The notes beneath the pieces were generated by a model. The model had not been told where the DNA came from, did not search any database, and was given only the letters and a program-made list of their open reading frames with translations. A stretch of DNA of 64,000 bases from NCBI RefSeq assembly GCF_901933205.1, contig NC_044578.1, positions 11,990,501 to 12,054,500 on the forward strand, written 5' to 3'. Positions 41,201 to 53,200 of this stretch are shown one piece after another. The stretch comes from Camarhynchus parvulus (Eukaryota; Chordata; Aves; Passeriformes; Thraupidae). The stretch's first letter is position 1. Each line of letters opens with the position of its first letter. The position numbers were made by a program, and so were the translations under genes.

Positions 41201-44200
41201 TTTTTCAGGGCCATCACAGCAGTCACATGGACCCTGAGTGGTAAATCCGAGGCACCAGCTGCATATCCTGGCAAAAACTTCTTGATGTGCTTGATGCTGG
41301 CTGGATGTCCTACATTCCCAAGGGCTTTCAAAGCCAGGGAAATTTCTTCTGTGCTAGACTTGCTCAGTGCCTCTCCTGCAAAGCCATGAAGAAGCTGAAA
41401 AATAAAACGAATCTGTTGAGTTCAATTCCAGCTCTTATCTATATTCCATCCACCAGCCAGTTCTGGGTTTTGACTTCCATAATTTCAGTTTGTTCAATTC
41501 ATTTATTTTAAATATTTTCAAATTCTTATTTTTCCTCATGAATAGAACATTTTATTCATAGAACAAGTGTAGCTGTACTGAACAGCTTCTTCTCACTATA
41601 CGTTAAAGTTATCAAGTAAGATTTTTAAAGGAAAAAATAACAACTCGGACCTAGTGTCCCCTGCCTTTCAAGGTAAGCTGGTAGCCCTGAAATAATGCTG
41701 CTTGAGCATCTCTCTCTCTCATAGTTGAAGCCAGGTGCAAAAATACAGATACAGTTGAAACTTCAGACCCTTAAAAAAGATTCCTGAAGATATGGATAGT
41801 GGTGGTGCCCTTAATCAGCTATGACAGCCTCTTTTCTGTGTTGATTAATAGATGGAAAATGAGATCACTGCCAACAATTAGGTAATTTTACAGCCTTCAT
41901 GGTAAGCAACTGTATCACACTTCCCTTAGTATGGCAAGATTAGAAGTAGTCATCTGAAGGCTGAATAAGAGCAAAGAACTAAATACTAACAGATAACAGT
42001 TTTAAATGAAAACAAATGGCTCTAAAAAAGGAAGTGAGATGTTAGAGAATAATTTCAAGACAGATTTGTACTTTAAAATAACACATTTGAGATCCCTTGA
42101 TGGCGCAGAAAGCCTGCTTGATATCATTGATCAAATGAAGGGACACTGGAAATGCATTGAATAAGCCTAAACAATCATTTGCTTTGGGAAAGAATTTTCA
42201 TTCTTTGACACAGGGTTTCTCAGATTTAATTAGCTCAAGAGCATTGGTGGCAATTGTAACACAGGAGACCAATGTAGGAATGTTGGCCATGCCTATGTAC
42301 CGCAGGAAAAACATCATGTCAGGCACGCAGTGTAATTGGAACACCCTGCTCTCACTGGGGATGGTGGATTGACGGGTGCCAAAGACTCAGCGCATATTTC
42401 TCTTTCCTTTGCTATTACTGGCTGAGTGGTTGGTTCCACAAAACTTGACATGCATTTTTAGAACTGGGAAATGCTATTTAATGACTACTCAAATTGTTTT
42501 GAGGCCTGCTGATTAAAAGCAGTGTAGAACAGGGAGGGTATTACTGTTGTTTTAACAACCTTATAGCCTATACTGACGACTGGGCTCTGCTTCTGGCTAG
42601 GACACATTAATTCTGACAAAAACCTGGGCTTTTGTATCACTTAGTTAATTTATAAATATACATAATACCTACATTTAAAGTATTTTTGAGCAATGTCACG
42701 GGACTTCATTAATAATTGGCAACAAAGCACTCAGAGACACTCAGATAGAAAGTGCTATGAATTGTTTGCTTCTTCCTCCCACTCTCTTTTGTGTGCTAAT
42801 CTAAAGATAAAAATGCTGTATTTAACCAACTGGGGTTCCTTTCCCCAAAGGAAGCGCTATAGTGAAGCGAAATACAGCTTTCTGAATAATGAAGAAAGAA
42901 CTCAAGGCTTAACTTTTCTTTTAAATGATAAATAACCCCGTGGTTACCTGGAGACACTCGGAGCAGGAGTCTGAGGAGGAGCACTGCTTGTGGCACAGGG
43001 ACGCGTAGCTGAGGTGGCAAACCTTCCCAAGCACAGAGCTGGAGCGTGGGCAATGCTTCTTTACTATGAGCTGGGGAGAAGGCAGCTGGTTGTTACTACC
43101 ATTAATGAAGAGAAACATTATTGAAAAATATGTTTCTGCCCAATGAAAGACAAAACCAGGCTTTTGATTTTTTTTGTTGATGGATTTTCAGTTAATCTGT
43201 GGATAGTGCTGTATTTGACAGTGTAATTGTAAAGTAATACCAAGTAACATCTGGAAGGCAGATCTGTCTCTTTTACAGTGTTTCACATTTAAATTTGGCA
43301 TAGCCTATAATCCAAAGGGAAGAAATCACCCAGTCATGGAATGGAAAAATGCACATTATTGAAGAAACATTCGTCATGTTTTGTGATTGCCTCAGCTATA
43401 AGTACAATGAATTTGAGATTTGTTGTGAATGGACCTCACTACTCGGGCAGACAGGAACATCTTTTATAAATGTAGGAGCTGACAGGAGGCACCAGCCCAC
43501 TGGTTTCTTGTGTGGGAAGTAGAGCACCTGCACACAATAACAGTTGGGCTGTTAGGGCTTTCACTGGGGGAAAAACTCTAGTCTGGGGTTCATCATCTCT
43601 ACTTAGGGTAGGTAAAGTTCTTGCATCTGAGACTTGGATTAAAGCCTGCATATACAGAAAAAAATGGAAAAATAATCAGACTTCCTCCTACATAGCCTCC
43701 ACATTGACATAATTCCCTTGGTTTTGACAGATCTTCTCAAATTCATAGCCATCCTTCTAGGACAATTAGGACAAATACGTGGATATAACAAATACGTATT
43801 TCTTGCTCCCTTATCTTTGTAGACAGTCAGAGAACTAATCTGGTGTAACTATAAAGTACATTTGGAAAAAGAGAGACTAGAAGCCACTGTTTGCAGCAAT
43901 AACCTCTGTCCCTGAGGGGTATTTTAGTCTTTATTTCCTGTTTAATTCTGGACTCATTTTCGCCCTTTTGATTTGCATTCTTCTCCCCTTAAGACACTCA
44001 GGAAACAAAGCCCTTTCAACCTCGCTGGAGGATATAAAACCTTTGTCATTTCAGAGCCTTTGCTATCTTGTCAAATGAATAAATACAACAGATGCTAGAG
44101 TCAGCAGAGTGGTTTGAGAGTGTTTAGAGAATCCCACCGTTGCTTCCTCCATCACATCCTGAGTTGGAGGGCTGGAGTGCAGAGCCACAAGCACTGTTTG

Positions 44201-47200
44201 AGTCACTTCCCAGCTGGTGAGCTCCTGCCTTTCCATTTTGCGCCGCAGGAACCTGAGTGCTCGGTGACTGGCCACTGCAGGGATTATATCCAAAATGTGC
44301 CGCCTGCAATGGGAAAGGCAAGCAGCATTTTCCAGGTCTGCTTCTGAACACAGGGAGCCCAGAGGATCTCCAGCAGAAGCAGCACCACCTTTATTGCCTG
44401 TACCTGTAGGCTGGCCGACTGGAGAATCGCTTCCACACCGATTCGTAATTCTCCTCATTTGCTGCACGGAAGAGGTGCAGAAGCTTGAGAGCTTTTGCTG
44501 GTGCATCACTGGGAAGCTGGTCAGAGGTGGCCTCTACTAATTCTTGCAGGCTTTCCTCTATCTGCAGAAAGATGAAAATGCAGGAAGATCACATGCATTG
44601 TTTCCCACAAGCAGGGATCTAAATCTCCAACAAAGAATCTGTCCAGTTGCTGGGCTTTACCTCATTTTCCACATCTTTTATTTTGAATAAGTGGACAGGA
44701 AGCTGAAGCAGCTCACTGCCAAACTGATACTGAAGAGATCCACGATTCTGGTACTCTTTTGATGGGACCTCCACCCTCTGCTTCTGCACATCAGTCAAAA
44801 CAAGTTTCTGCCTGGAACGGAGAACCCCAGGAAGAAAACATCACAAGATGCAGGGTACAAACTAAAAAAAAACCCAACAGTAATTCTGCTTCCCCATATT
44901 GCAATGCAGCTACAAAAGGTTTTGTTATTAAGGGTATTTACAGCCAGATGCATTTGGACAGGCTGCTCAGAACCATACTCTGGAGAAGGTGTGCGCTTGC
45001 CAACAGGGCTCAGAGCAGAGCCAGCCTTTGCCTTCCTTTGGGAAAAACTGGGCTAGGGAATTTATGGAAGAAGAGGGAGGTGAGAGGTTGTGGCCTGAAG
45101 AACATCACAGGAAGTACTTGCTGTGTCTTAAGGAGTAAACTATGGACTCTAGAAAAACACAGATGGGAAACTTGCTCAGAAATTAAAATTTAATTTAAAC
45201 ACTTTAAGAAGTTCATAAAAGCTGTTTTGTGTCTGTGTCTCTCCTGGAAGCTTCAAATTGAATTGAAAGTTTTTAGATACAATAAGAAATGCTACAATCT
45301 TTTTACTTGAACTATTACAATTCCCTCCCCATTTTGTTTGGTAAGCTGAATATCCTGGGGACTACAAAAGAAGCTTCTCATGAAGCTTTAAATTGGATTT
45401 TAAAAGAAAAGGGCCACATAAATTCAGGATTAGTCTTTGGAAAAGTGCTCGACCTTTTGAAAACTTTTTAAGAAGCAACAAACCTTCATCATTTGTTATT
45501 AAGAATAATTGTAATGAGAGGCTGTCTTTGTAAATATTTGCTATCTTTCTACATTTTCAGCTAAAGAGATGCAACCTATCCTACCAATTATGCTTAAAAT
45601 GGGTCATTTAGGACACTATAATAAAGTTAGGTATTTGTACTGAACAACTGAAAACATTCCAAAAGCAATATTGCTGTACTACAGAGTCTCTCGAAATCTC
45701 TGTAGAAAATTGGTGTGTTTATTTTGGAATCTCTATGATCTTCTGTATCATTTCTATTCACTCCTTCCATATGGATTGCAGAGAACTGCTGCAGAAAAAT
45801 AGCATATAACTGCTTTACAGACAAGCCACTGGAATTTGAATAGAAACTGCTACAGAATCAGTAGAGATGTTTTCTCTCTTGAAATTTTATACAATATTAT
45901 TGAAAGGGCATTTGGGTCACAAAGTATAACATCAGGTACACTTGGGCAGATTTAACTCCCCCTTTCAAATCCTGATGAATCTATTATGTCTTCATTTTCA
46001 TTGTTTTGGGAAGAGATATATCTGCCTAGAATAGATGAGAAAATGCTGTATTCTGAAGAGAAGAGCAAATGAATGCTAAAGATAGGATTAAAATGGTGAA
46101 ACAGTAGTGAAATCTCTCTTGGCCTTGAAAGGTGCTGCAAGAGTCTTATGCTGAGCCGGTCTGAAAGCTCAGCTCCAAGTGCCTTGATAGATTACTTTTT
46201 TTTTAACAGCGAATGCATTGTGGAAATAACTTCTGAAGACTTGAGTGAGAAAGTCACATCTTCCCAACTATCTTATATTTGTCCCCTTCAGCTGGGTAAT
46301 GATAAAAATGCAGAGAAAATGGGAAAAGTAAAGTTACTACCCTTCTGAGAGCTGAGAAAGACCTTACTGAAGACAATCTCTACAGGCTGCACAAGGAGAG
46401 GGTAAAGCACCATAAATCCATTGTCTCCAGACTAATGCCGACTCACAAAACCCCATAATTTAATAAGAACACTGCAGTTGTCCCTATCTACACCTTGATT
46501 GCATAAGATATTAAAGCCACTTTCACTTTTTATTTTTTTTGTTTAGTTTTGTTTGGTTAGCCAAATGGAACAGGTTCATTATATATATGAAGTTAGTCAG
46601 TTACTGACACAAACTTTCTGATGTTGCTGTTTCCAACAGTTCCTTGCAGAAGCTAATGGAGCAGTGAAGATTACAGCAGCTGTAGAGTGGGATCAAAGAA
46701 CACCTTCTGCACTGTGACATTTATGCAAAAAGCCTCTCCCTTCAGTAGGGCACTCCTATTTACAGAATCCATAATTAAATAAGTAACTGATATTTTTTTT
46801 CAATAAATGAATTTGATGGATGAAAAAATTTCAAATACTGAAAGTTTGAGCTAGGGGCACAATTTCATAGACAACCATATTTGTGTTATGCCCCAAATTT
46901 CTTCAAGAAATATGCAAAATTTGCTGTGAAAAAGCAAATGCTTTTATCATATCTTGTACCCAATTGTTTTACAATAAAACCCAATTTTCTATCAAGAGAC
47001 AGTTTTGATGGGAGATTTGCAAGCTGCCCATGGTATTTAGGAATCCAAAGTCCTATCTAGGTTTCTTGTGAACTAGTCTCTAAGGATGTCTTACTGCATT
47101 ATTATTTTCCAGGGAACTCTCTTTTCTGAGTAACTGTCTTTCAAAGTATTTTGCTTCAAATATATTAGTTCACAATTTCTCAGATGGAATTACATTTGTT

Positions 47201-50200
47201 TTGGCTTTTATGGCATAAATCAAATATCTCTGAGAAATAAAATAGTCAAGTCCTGCCAAGTTTAGCTAACAAAATTTGGATAGGGATGTGCAGGTTTCAG
47301 ATTTACAACTAACAGTGACGGTTGTTTTTATGAGCTGTTTGGGATTTTATGTAATTAAATACTGGCAAACAATAGGCTGTGGAAGTAAAGGATTTATTTC
47401 TCTTACAGTCCTTCACTCAGATTACTGGGTTGCTGAATTAAAGCAATATGTACAGTACCTTGCTTCTACAATAGCATTTCCTCCTGTTATCTCGTTGAAG
47501 GGTGCAAACTGGTGGATTTCCTCAACATCAGCTTGTGTAATTACAGCTTCACTACGTGTATATTTAATTTTGTAATTGTAAGTAGCAGTTGCACGAGAAT
47601 TCTTGTTCCTCTTTATAATATAAAAAAAAAAAAAAAGAAACAAAGAAAATAAAAAGTCATTGAACTTTGAAATTCTGTGACTAGAGGCTATTACATCACC
47701 CACTTCAACTCATTTGTTTTCCAGGACTGTTATGTTCATTGGCCATAAGAGCAATCAGTGTGAATTCTGTGCACTCACTTGCATGGGAGAGGTCAGGCAC
47801 ACTGCCTGTCTCCATTACTTTTACTGCTAAGAAGTGTTAGCTGCTTTTTCCTTTTCCCAAATCTAAGTAATTGGTCATTCCCTCAAGAAGCAGACACATT
47901 TTTTCTGAGGAGAGCAGCTGCATAAACTACTCTATTTCAAAGACAGGATTATAATAAAATTCAGCAGTACCTGTCTTGAATAGCAGAAAATGGACATCGT
48001 GACTATTTTTTTTACTCAACAGAGTAGGTGAACTAACTCATGCTGATAATTAATGGGTTCCAAGCCAGCTAGCTTGAGCTAGCTCAAGTGTGCTTGCAGT
48101 ACATTACAGTGGGCAGCCCAGACCTCTGCTTCTCTGTGGGATCATTTTCATACAGAAAGAAAATATTGACAACTGGATACAGCAGATCTGATTTTCCTCT
48201 CATTTTAGTATTTCAAATTAAGAGATCGTGTGGATATCAAATAGTGTTCTACATAAGAATTTAAAATACTTGTACATAATACCACTCTGATTTACCTGCT
48301 GGCAGGTCTTGCATAGATGAGTGTATGCTGATCCTGTGAGAATTTGAACTTTCTCTTCACAGCTGTCCAGGTCCTTGGATTTGGTCACATAGACTAGGTT
48401 TGCTCTCTTGTTTTCCTGGATTGCATATGTTGTGTTACAAATACCACCAATCCCAGCCTGGCAAAAATGAGAACAGGATCAGAGAAGGTCACTATTATGC
48501 AAAGCTTTACTTCACCTCATGAAATTTCCTGTTTAATTCTGCATTTTCAAAATTACTAATGGAATTAAATGCTTTATTTTTCCTTATATTCTTCAGAAGC
48601 AAAATTGCAATGATCATTACTTTCTTCTCTTTTTTACAAGTACCGTTTCCAGTAAGCCAAGTCAGAGTTACACTGAGAGAACTAAATCTCCCCAAAGTTT
48701 CACTCAGAGCCTCAGGAAAGGGGAGTAATAATTTTCAGTTAGAGCTGTTGATTATGAAATATGTTTTGAGAAAATACTAATAAAAAAAGTGTCAAAATAA
48801 TTTGATCAGTCAGAATGAAATCTTAACAGCAAAGTATTTCAAGGTTGGAGATGACATTGTGCCCTGAAAACTTGCTTTTACAGAGAGCTTACAAATGCCT
48901 ATGGAACAGGCCTTGCAATATCAGGTGATCTGTCACAATATGACCAGCAATAATTAAAAAATAATCAGTATAACAGAGTTTTGATTATGGATCTTCTTGA
49001 GTTCACAGTTTTAGCTGAGCTCTTCAATAATATTTTGAGCATATACATTTATAAGAGCTTTTAAGTCTCCATAGTCAGTGAGATTTTTGTAGAGGAAAAA
49101 TGCTTGATTGTATTTCAGGAGGAAGAGTTATTTTCCTGATTTTTTATTATTGTTATTTATAGCATAGCTAGTGCAGAGACCAGCTCTGGGCTATGTGAGA
49201 GAAAAGAAATGGTCACGTGGTGTTTAGGAAGCAAGATGCACCCACTTCATCTTCAGCTTAACAGAATTCCCTGAGACACTGTCTTTGGTAAAGGCTAGAA
49301 ATAGGAATTGGCCAAGATTTCTGGAAGCCTTGCACTCTGCAAATACAGGTGTGGGTCTCTGCACACTGCAGGGTATGGTAGAGACATCCAGACTTTAAAT
49401 GGGAGTGTCTGGCCCAGAGAGTTCAGTGGGATGGAGTAGACTCCTGCCCAGCTGAGTTTCACAGCTGTGCGCAGTTTATGGCCAGCTCAGACACCCTGAA
49501 CCCACAGGATGGGATGTACACCTTCCCAGGTTAGTCCTTTAAACCTCTCTGCAGCTCAGATTTTGGGACTAATAACGTTTATCTTCCTTTGCAGAGTGAC
49601 TCAAGATTGTCAAGCATGGGTGCCAAAGCTCATTAATCAGTTGCTGTCTGAGAGAAGCAAAGAAAACTTGGAAATTATTCCAGAAGGTGAAGTCACATCT
49701 ATTGCCTAGCGGTGAGAGTAGAACATATTGCTAACTGAATTAGAAAGAATTAAGATGTGAAACTAGATACGAGAAAATAGTGCTGCAGAATATCCAACAC
49801 CACCACACGGATTTTTATGCACAGCAAACAGCGTGCAAAAAAGTAAATCATCTAGCTCCTTTCCCAGAAACAATTCTACTTATGTAAAAATAAATTAAAA
49901 AAAAAATAGAGTTACTCTGGTCTATAGTTCCAATAAAAATAACATGAAAGTATAATAATTTCAAGGTTTTGCCGATCTCTGAATTGAATGTAGTCTAATC
50001 AATGTAAATATGGTTTCACAAAAACTAAACACATTGCAATTTCTGTGGTGAATAGTAATATCAGATGATTGACCTTGACTAATATATTAAAACTTGAAAA
50101 ACAGTGGAAATTTCAACAGAGCATCAATTGCAACTGTCAAAGCTGTTACAGTAATGTTATGACATATATACTATTTTCTTCCTAAAAGAGGAGCTAGAAG

Positions 50201-53200
50201 AGATTAAAGTATATATGATTGGTAGAAAAAGTCAAATTACTGTTATTTTGACTTTAATATTAGACTGTATTTTCAAGCATGTTTTATACAGTGTTCCCAT
50301 TTTATGTAGGCTTCATCTTTCACAGTTTACTTTCTCTGGAATCACAAGCCAGATTTTCCAAGGGTTTAATTCTGCAAATGTATTTTCTGAAATACTTTCA
50401 TCAACCCGTTTAAAAATATGCTCTTCTGTTGTCCTGTTTAAGTACATGTCCACCAAATGTTGTCCCATATGAAACTTAATCATGATCTCCCAAGCTTAGG
50501 TCTTTCTTATAAGTGAAGTTTATGACAAGGATGAATACAGAAAATGCAGTAGAAGACTCTGAAGTGAAAGTTCATTTATTTACAAAGGCACCACAATGGC
50601 CAAACCCAAAACTCACCTCCTGCAGACTGTATGAATTCTGCGCCTTCTTTATGCTCAGCTCCAGCACGTTCATAATCCCTCTGTAGATGTTCAGACCATC
50701 ATCCGAGACAGAATCAGGAGCCATAACGCTCCCGACGTGGCCATTGCTGTACTCAAACTTGATGGGGTTACTGAGCTGCCCAGTGAGGACCTGGGTCAGT
50801 TTCAGGGATCGTGAGAACGAGCTCGCGGGCCAGGCACCGTTGTACTCTGCGGCTTCAATCGAGTGAATCTAGAACAAAGGGGGAATAAAACTCCTCTTTC
50901 AGTTTTTCCCCCCCAGTTAACTTTTTTTCAATGCACACAAGCACCTAGGGCTTCAATCACATCAAAAATAAGCTTTTAAATAACACAAAGCTTCTTCAAA
51001 TGGGAAACTTAGAAATTGTCATTTAGCATAACTAGTGTCGATACACACATTTCTGTATATAAAGTGAAAGAGAGCCCTGCAAATGGCTGATATTTCCACA
51101 GCCACTGCACTCTGTTCTGTTTCACAGAAAATCCATATTGCCAAAGGTTGACTTGTGCAAAGAAATGAGCCAGAGAAGAGCCACATGCAGCAGGTTGCTA
51201 CCTGAAAGTAGTGTGGAAGAACTTCAGGAAATTGCAGGAGAAAGTTAATGTTGCATAAAGCATCATTAACTCCTGTTGTGAACTCTGTCATTTCCCTCAC
51301 TGGGGTCACAGAGCGCAGGCAGCAATCTGAAACTAATAAACACACGGCCTCTAGGCCAGCCAGACATGCAGAATTAGTTTGAGCAGTGGACAGCAGGTTA
51401 CAGAAATTGTCCTTCCCTACACGTTTTGCTGTGGAACCAAAGGCTGAGGCACTGGCTCCAGCCCCACTCTGCACTTCACACTCCAGCCTCAACACAGGGC
51501 ACATCCAAACAAATAGAAACTTGTGCTAAACTATGCATAACTTGAAAAATTCCTACCCCAGAGAACAGGCATGTTTAGCTTAGTTTCTCAGAGGACCCTT
51601 CCCTTCTATATATTTTGACAATTTAAAGAGACTTTTCTCTGACACCTCAGGCTGGTGATGTGGTGCAAGACATGGATTAATTTCTCAAAAAGCCACACAA
51701 ACTAAATCCTCATGCAGCAAATCACTGGAGACTGCACTTTCATATTTATTTTTGTTATTGTTGGTGGAGATCACTGCCAACCCCAGTAACTGAAGCTTAC
51801 AGGGAAGGCTGTTAGAGAGTAAATCCCTCATGCTGCCTCTTGGACATGCTTCTGGCATATTGCATACAGGCAGGTTTGGGACTGCTCTGCAGGGTCAGGG
51901 CGAGGTAGTTTTCCCCAGCCCTTGGGGCCCAGGCAGGACTTAGGCTGTCTGCTTGGTTTTGAACACAGCTGGCAATTCTTACTTGTTGGTTTGTGATGAA
52001 AAAATTGTCAGCTGGAAACTGCCCAGGGAGCGCAGCTTTTTGTTTAGGCTGAATGTGAACTAGTAGGCTGCAGATGAAAGTTTAATTCCCTGAACCATCC
52101 CTCCAAACTGTCTAATTTAAATATAACAGCAGCAAAATAACTTTTCCCAGAGAAGAAGGGAATAAATGTACTATTACCTTTAGCTTAGAACTTGCCCAAA
52201 AAGTTATGTTTTGTTTTCCTTTTCTCCTTTCCTTGCCTGAAATTATTTCTGAAATGGAAACTTTTCAAAAATGCAGTAACACCAGTAAAATTATGTTAGA
52301 AAGTTTTAGAGAACAGGAGTCAATTTTTGGTGAAGACTCACTCTGGCACACCAAGAGCCATTTAGGCAGGAATGAAGGAGGATCTGGGATGAGGACAAGA
52401 CTTCTTCTGCCTCTTTTCTAGCAGGGAAGCTTTCTACTCACCACTTCAGATGTATGACTCTTATTTCCTTGGCTTTTTTTGTTTTGAAATCCATCCCCTT
52501 AAATATGTCATGGAAAAGTAATATTTCCCATCTAGATCTATTATAATTTGAATTTACAAAAATACCTAATAACTGCAGCCTAATTCAGGGTGGAAGGCTA
52601 CAACATTTACAAGCATTTACTAGATAGCCACCAGTCTTTTTAACCTAAAGTTTTCAATATGCCAAATTAAAGCTTTTAAAATAACATTTTTCTTCCCCGC
52701 ATACACAAGGCTAAGTGAAGTTGGTGTAAAGCAATTGAGGTGTGCATCTCTCTACAATCATTATAAGCACATATAGGCTTTTGTTAAAGACAAAAGTGTA
52801 TTTCACATAATCAAAACTCTCAGTAATTACTCAGCCAGCAGTAAAAACATACAACTGAGGATGACAAAGAATGTCACTCAAGATCCTTCAGAAAAAAGAA
52901 GGATGACATTAATTATGCTAAATATTGAATCACATACAACTACTGTTGCATGTTTTATTGCCTTTTGTCTGCTGGTTATGAAATCAGTTGATTAAATAAT
53001 CCTAGGTTGTACAGTTTGAAACAATTGGATTGATCTAATAATAAATAATTGTGCATTTCAAATTACATTCCATTATTTCCCTGACCACAAAGCGGAAGAA
53101 ATCCTTCAAGTCCAAGGTTGGCTTGAGCTGAGAATTACCTTGCAAAGTGCAAATAGAATTTAGGGCACTGTATAAAAAATAACAGTGTTCGTTATGTTAT

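Noticed and set aside
51019..51504. 161-codon minus-strand ORF in intron 3
   Set aside because: No recognisable family, inside an intron on the gene's own strand, and not required by any phase. Likely chance.
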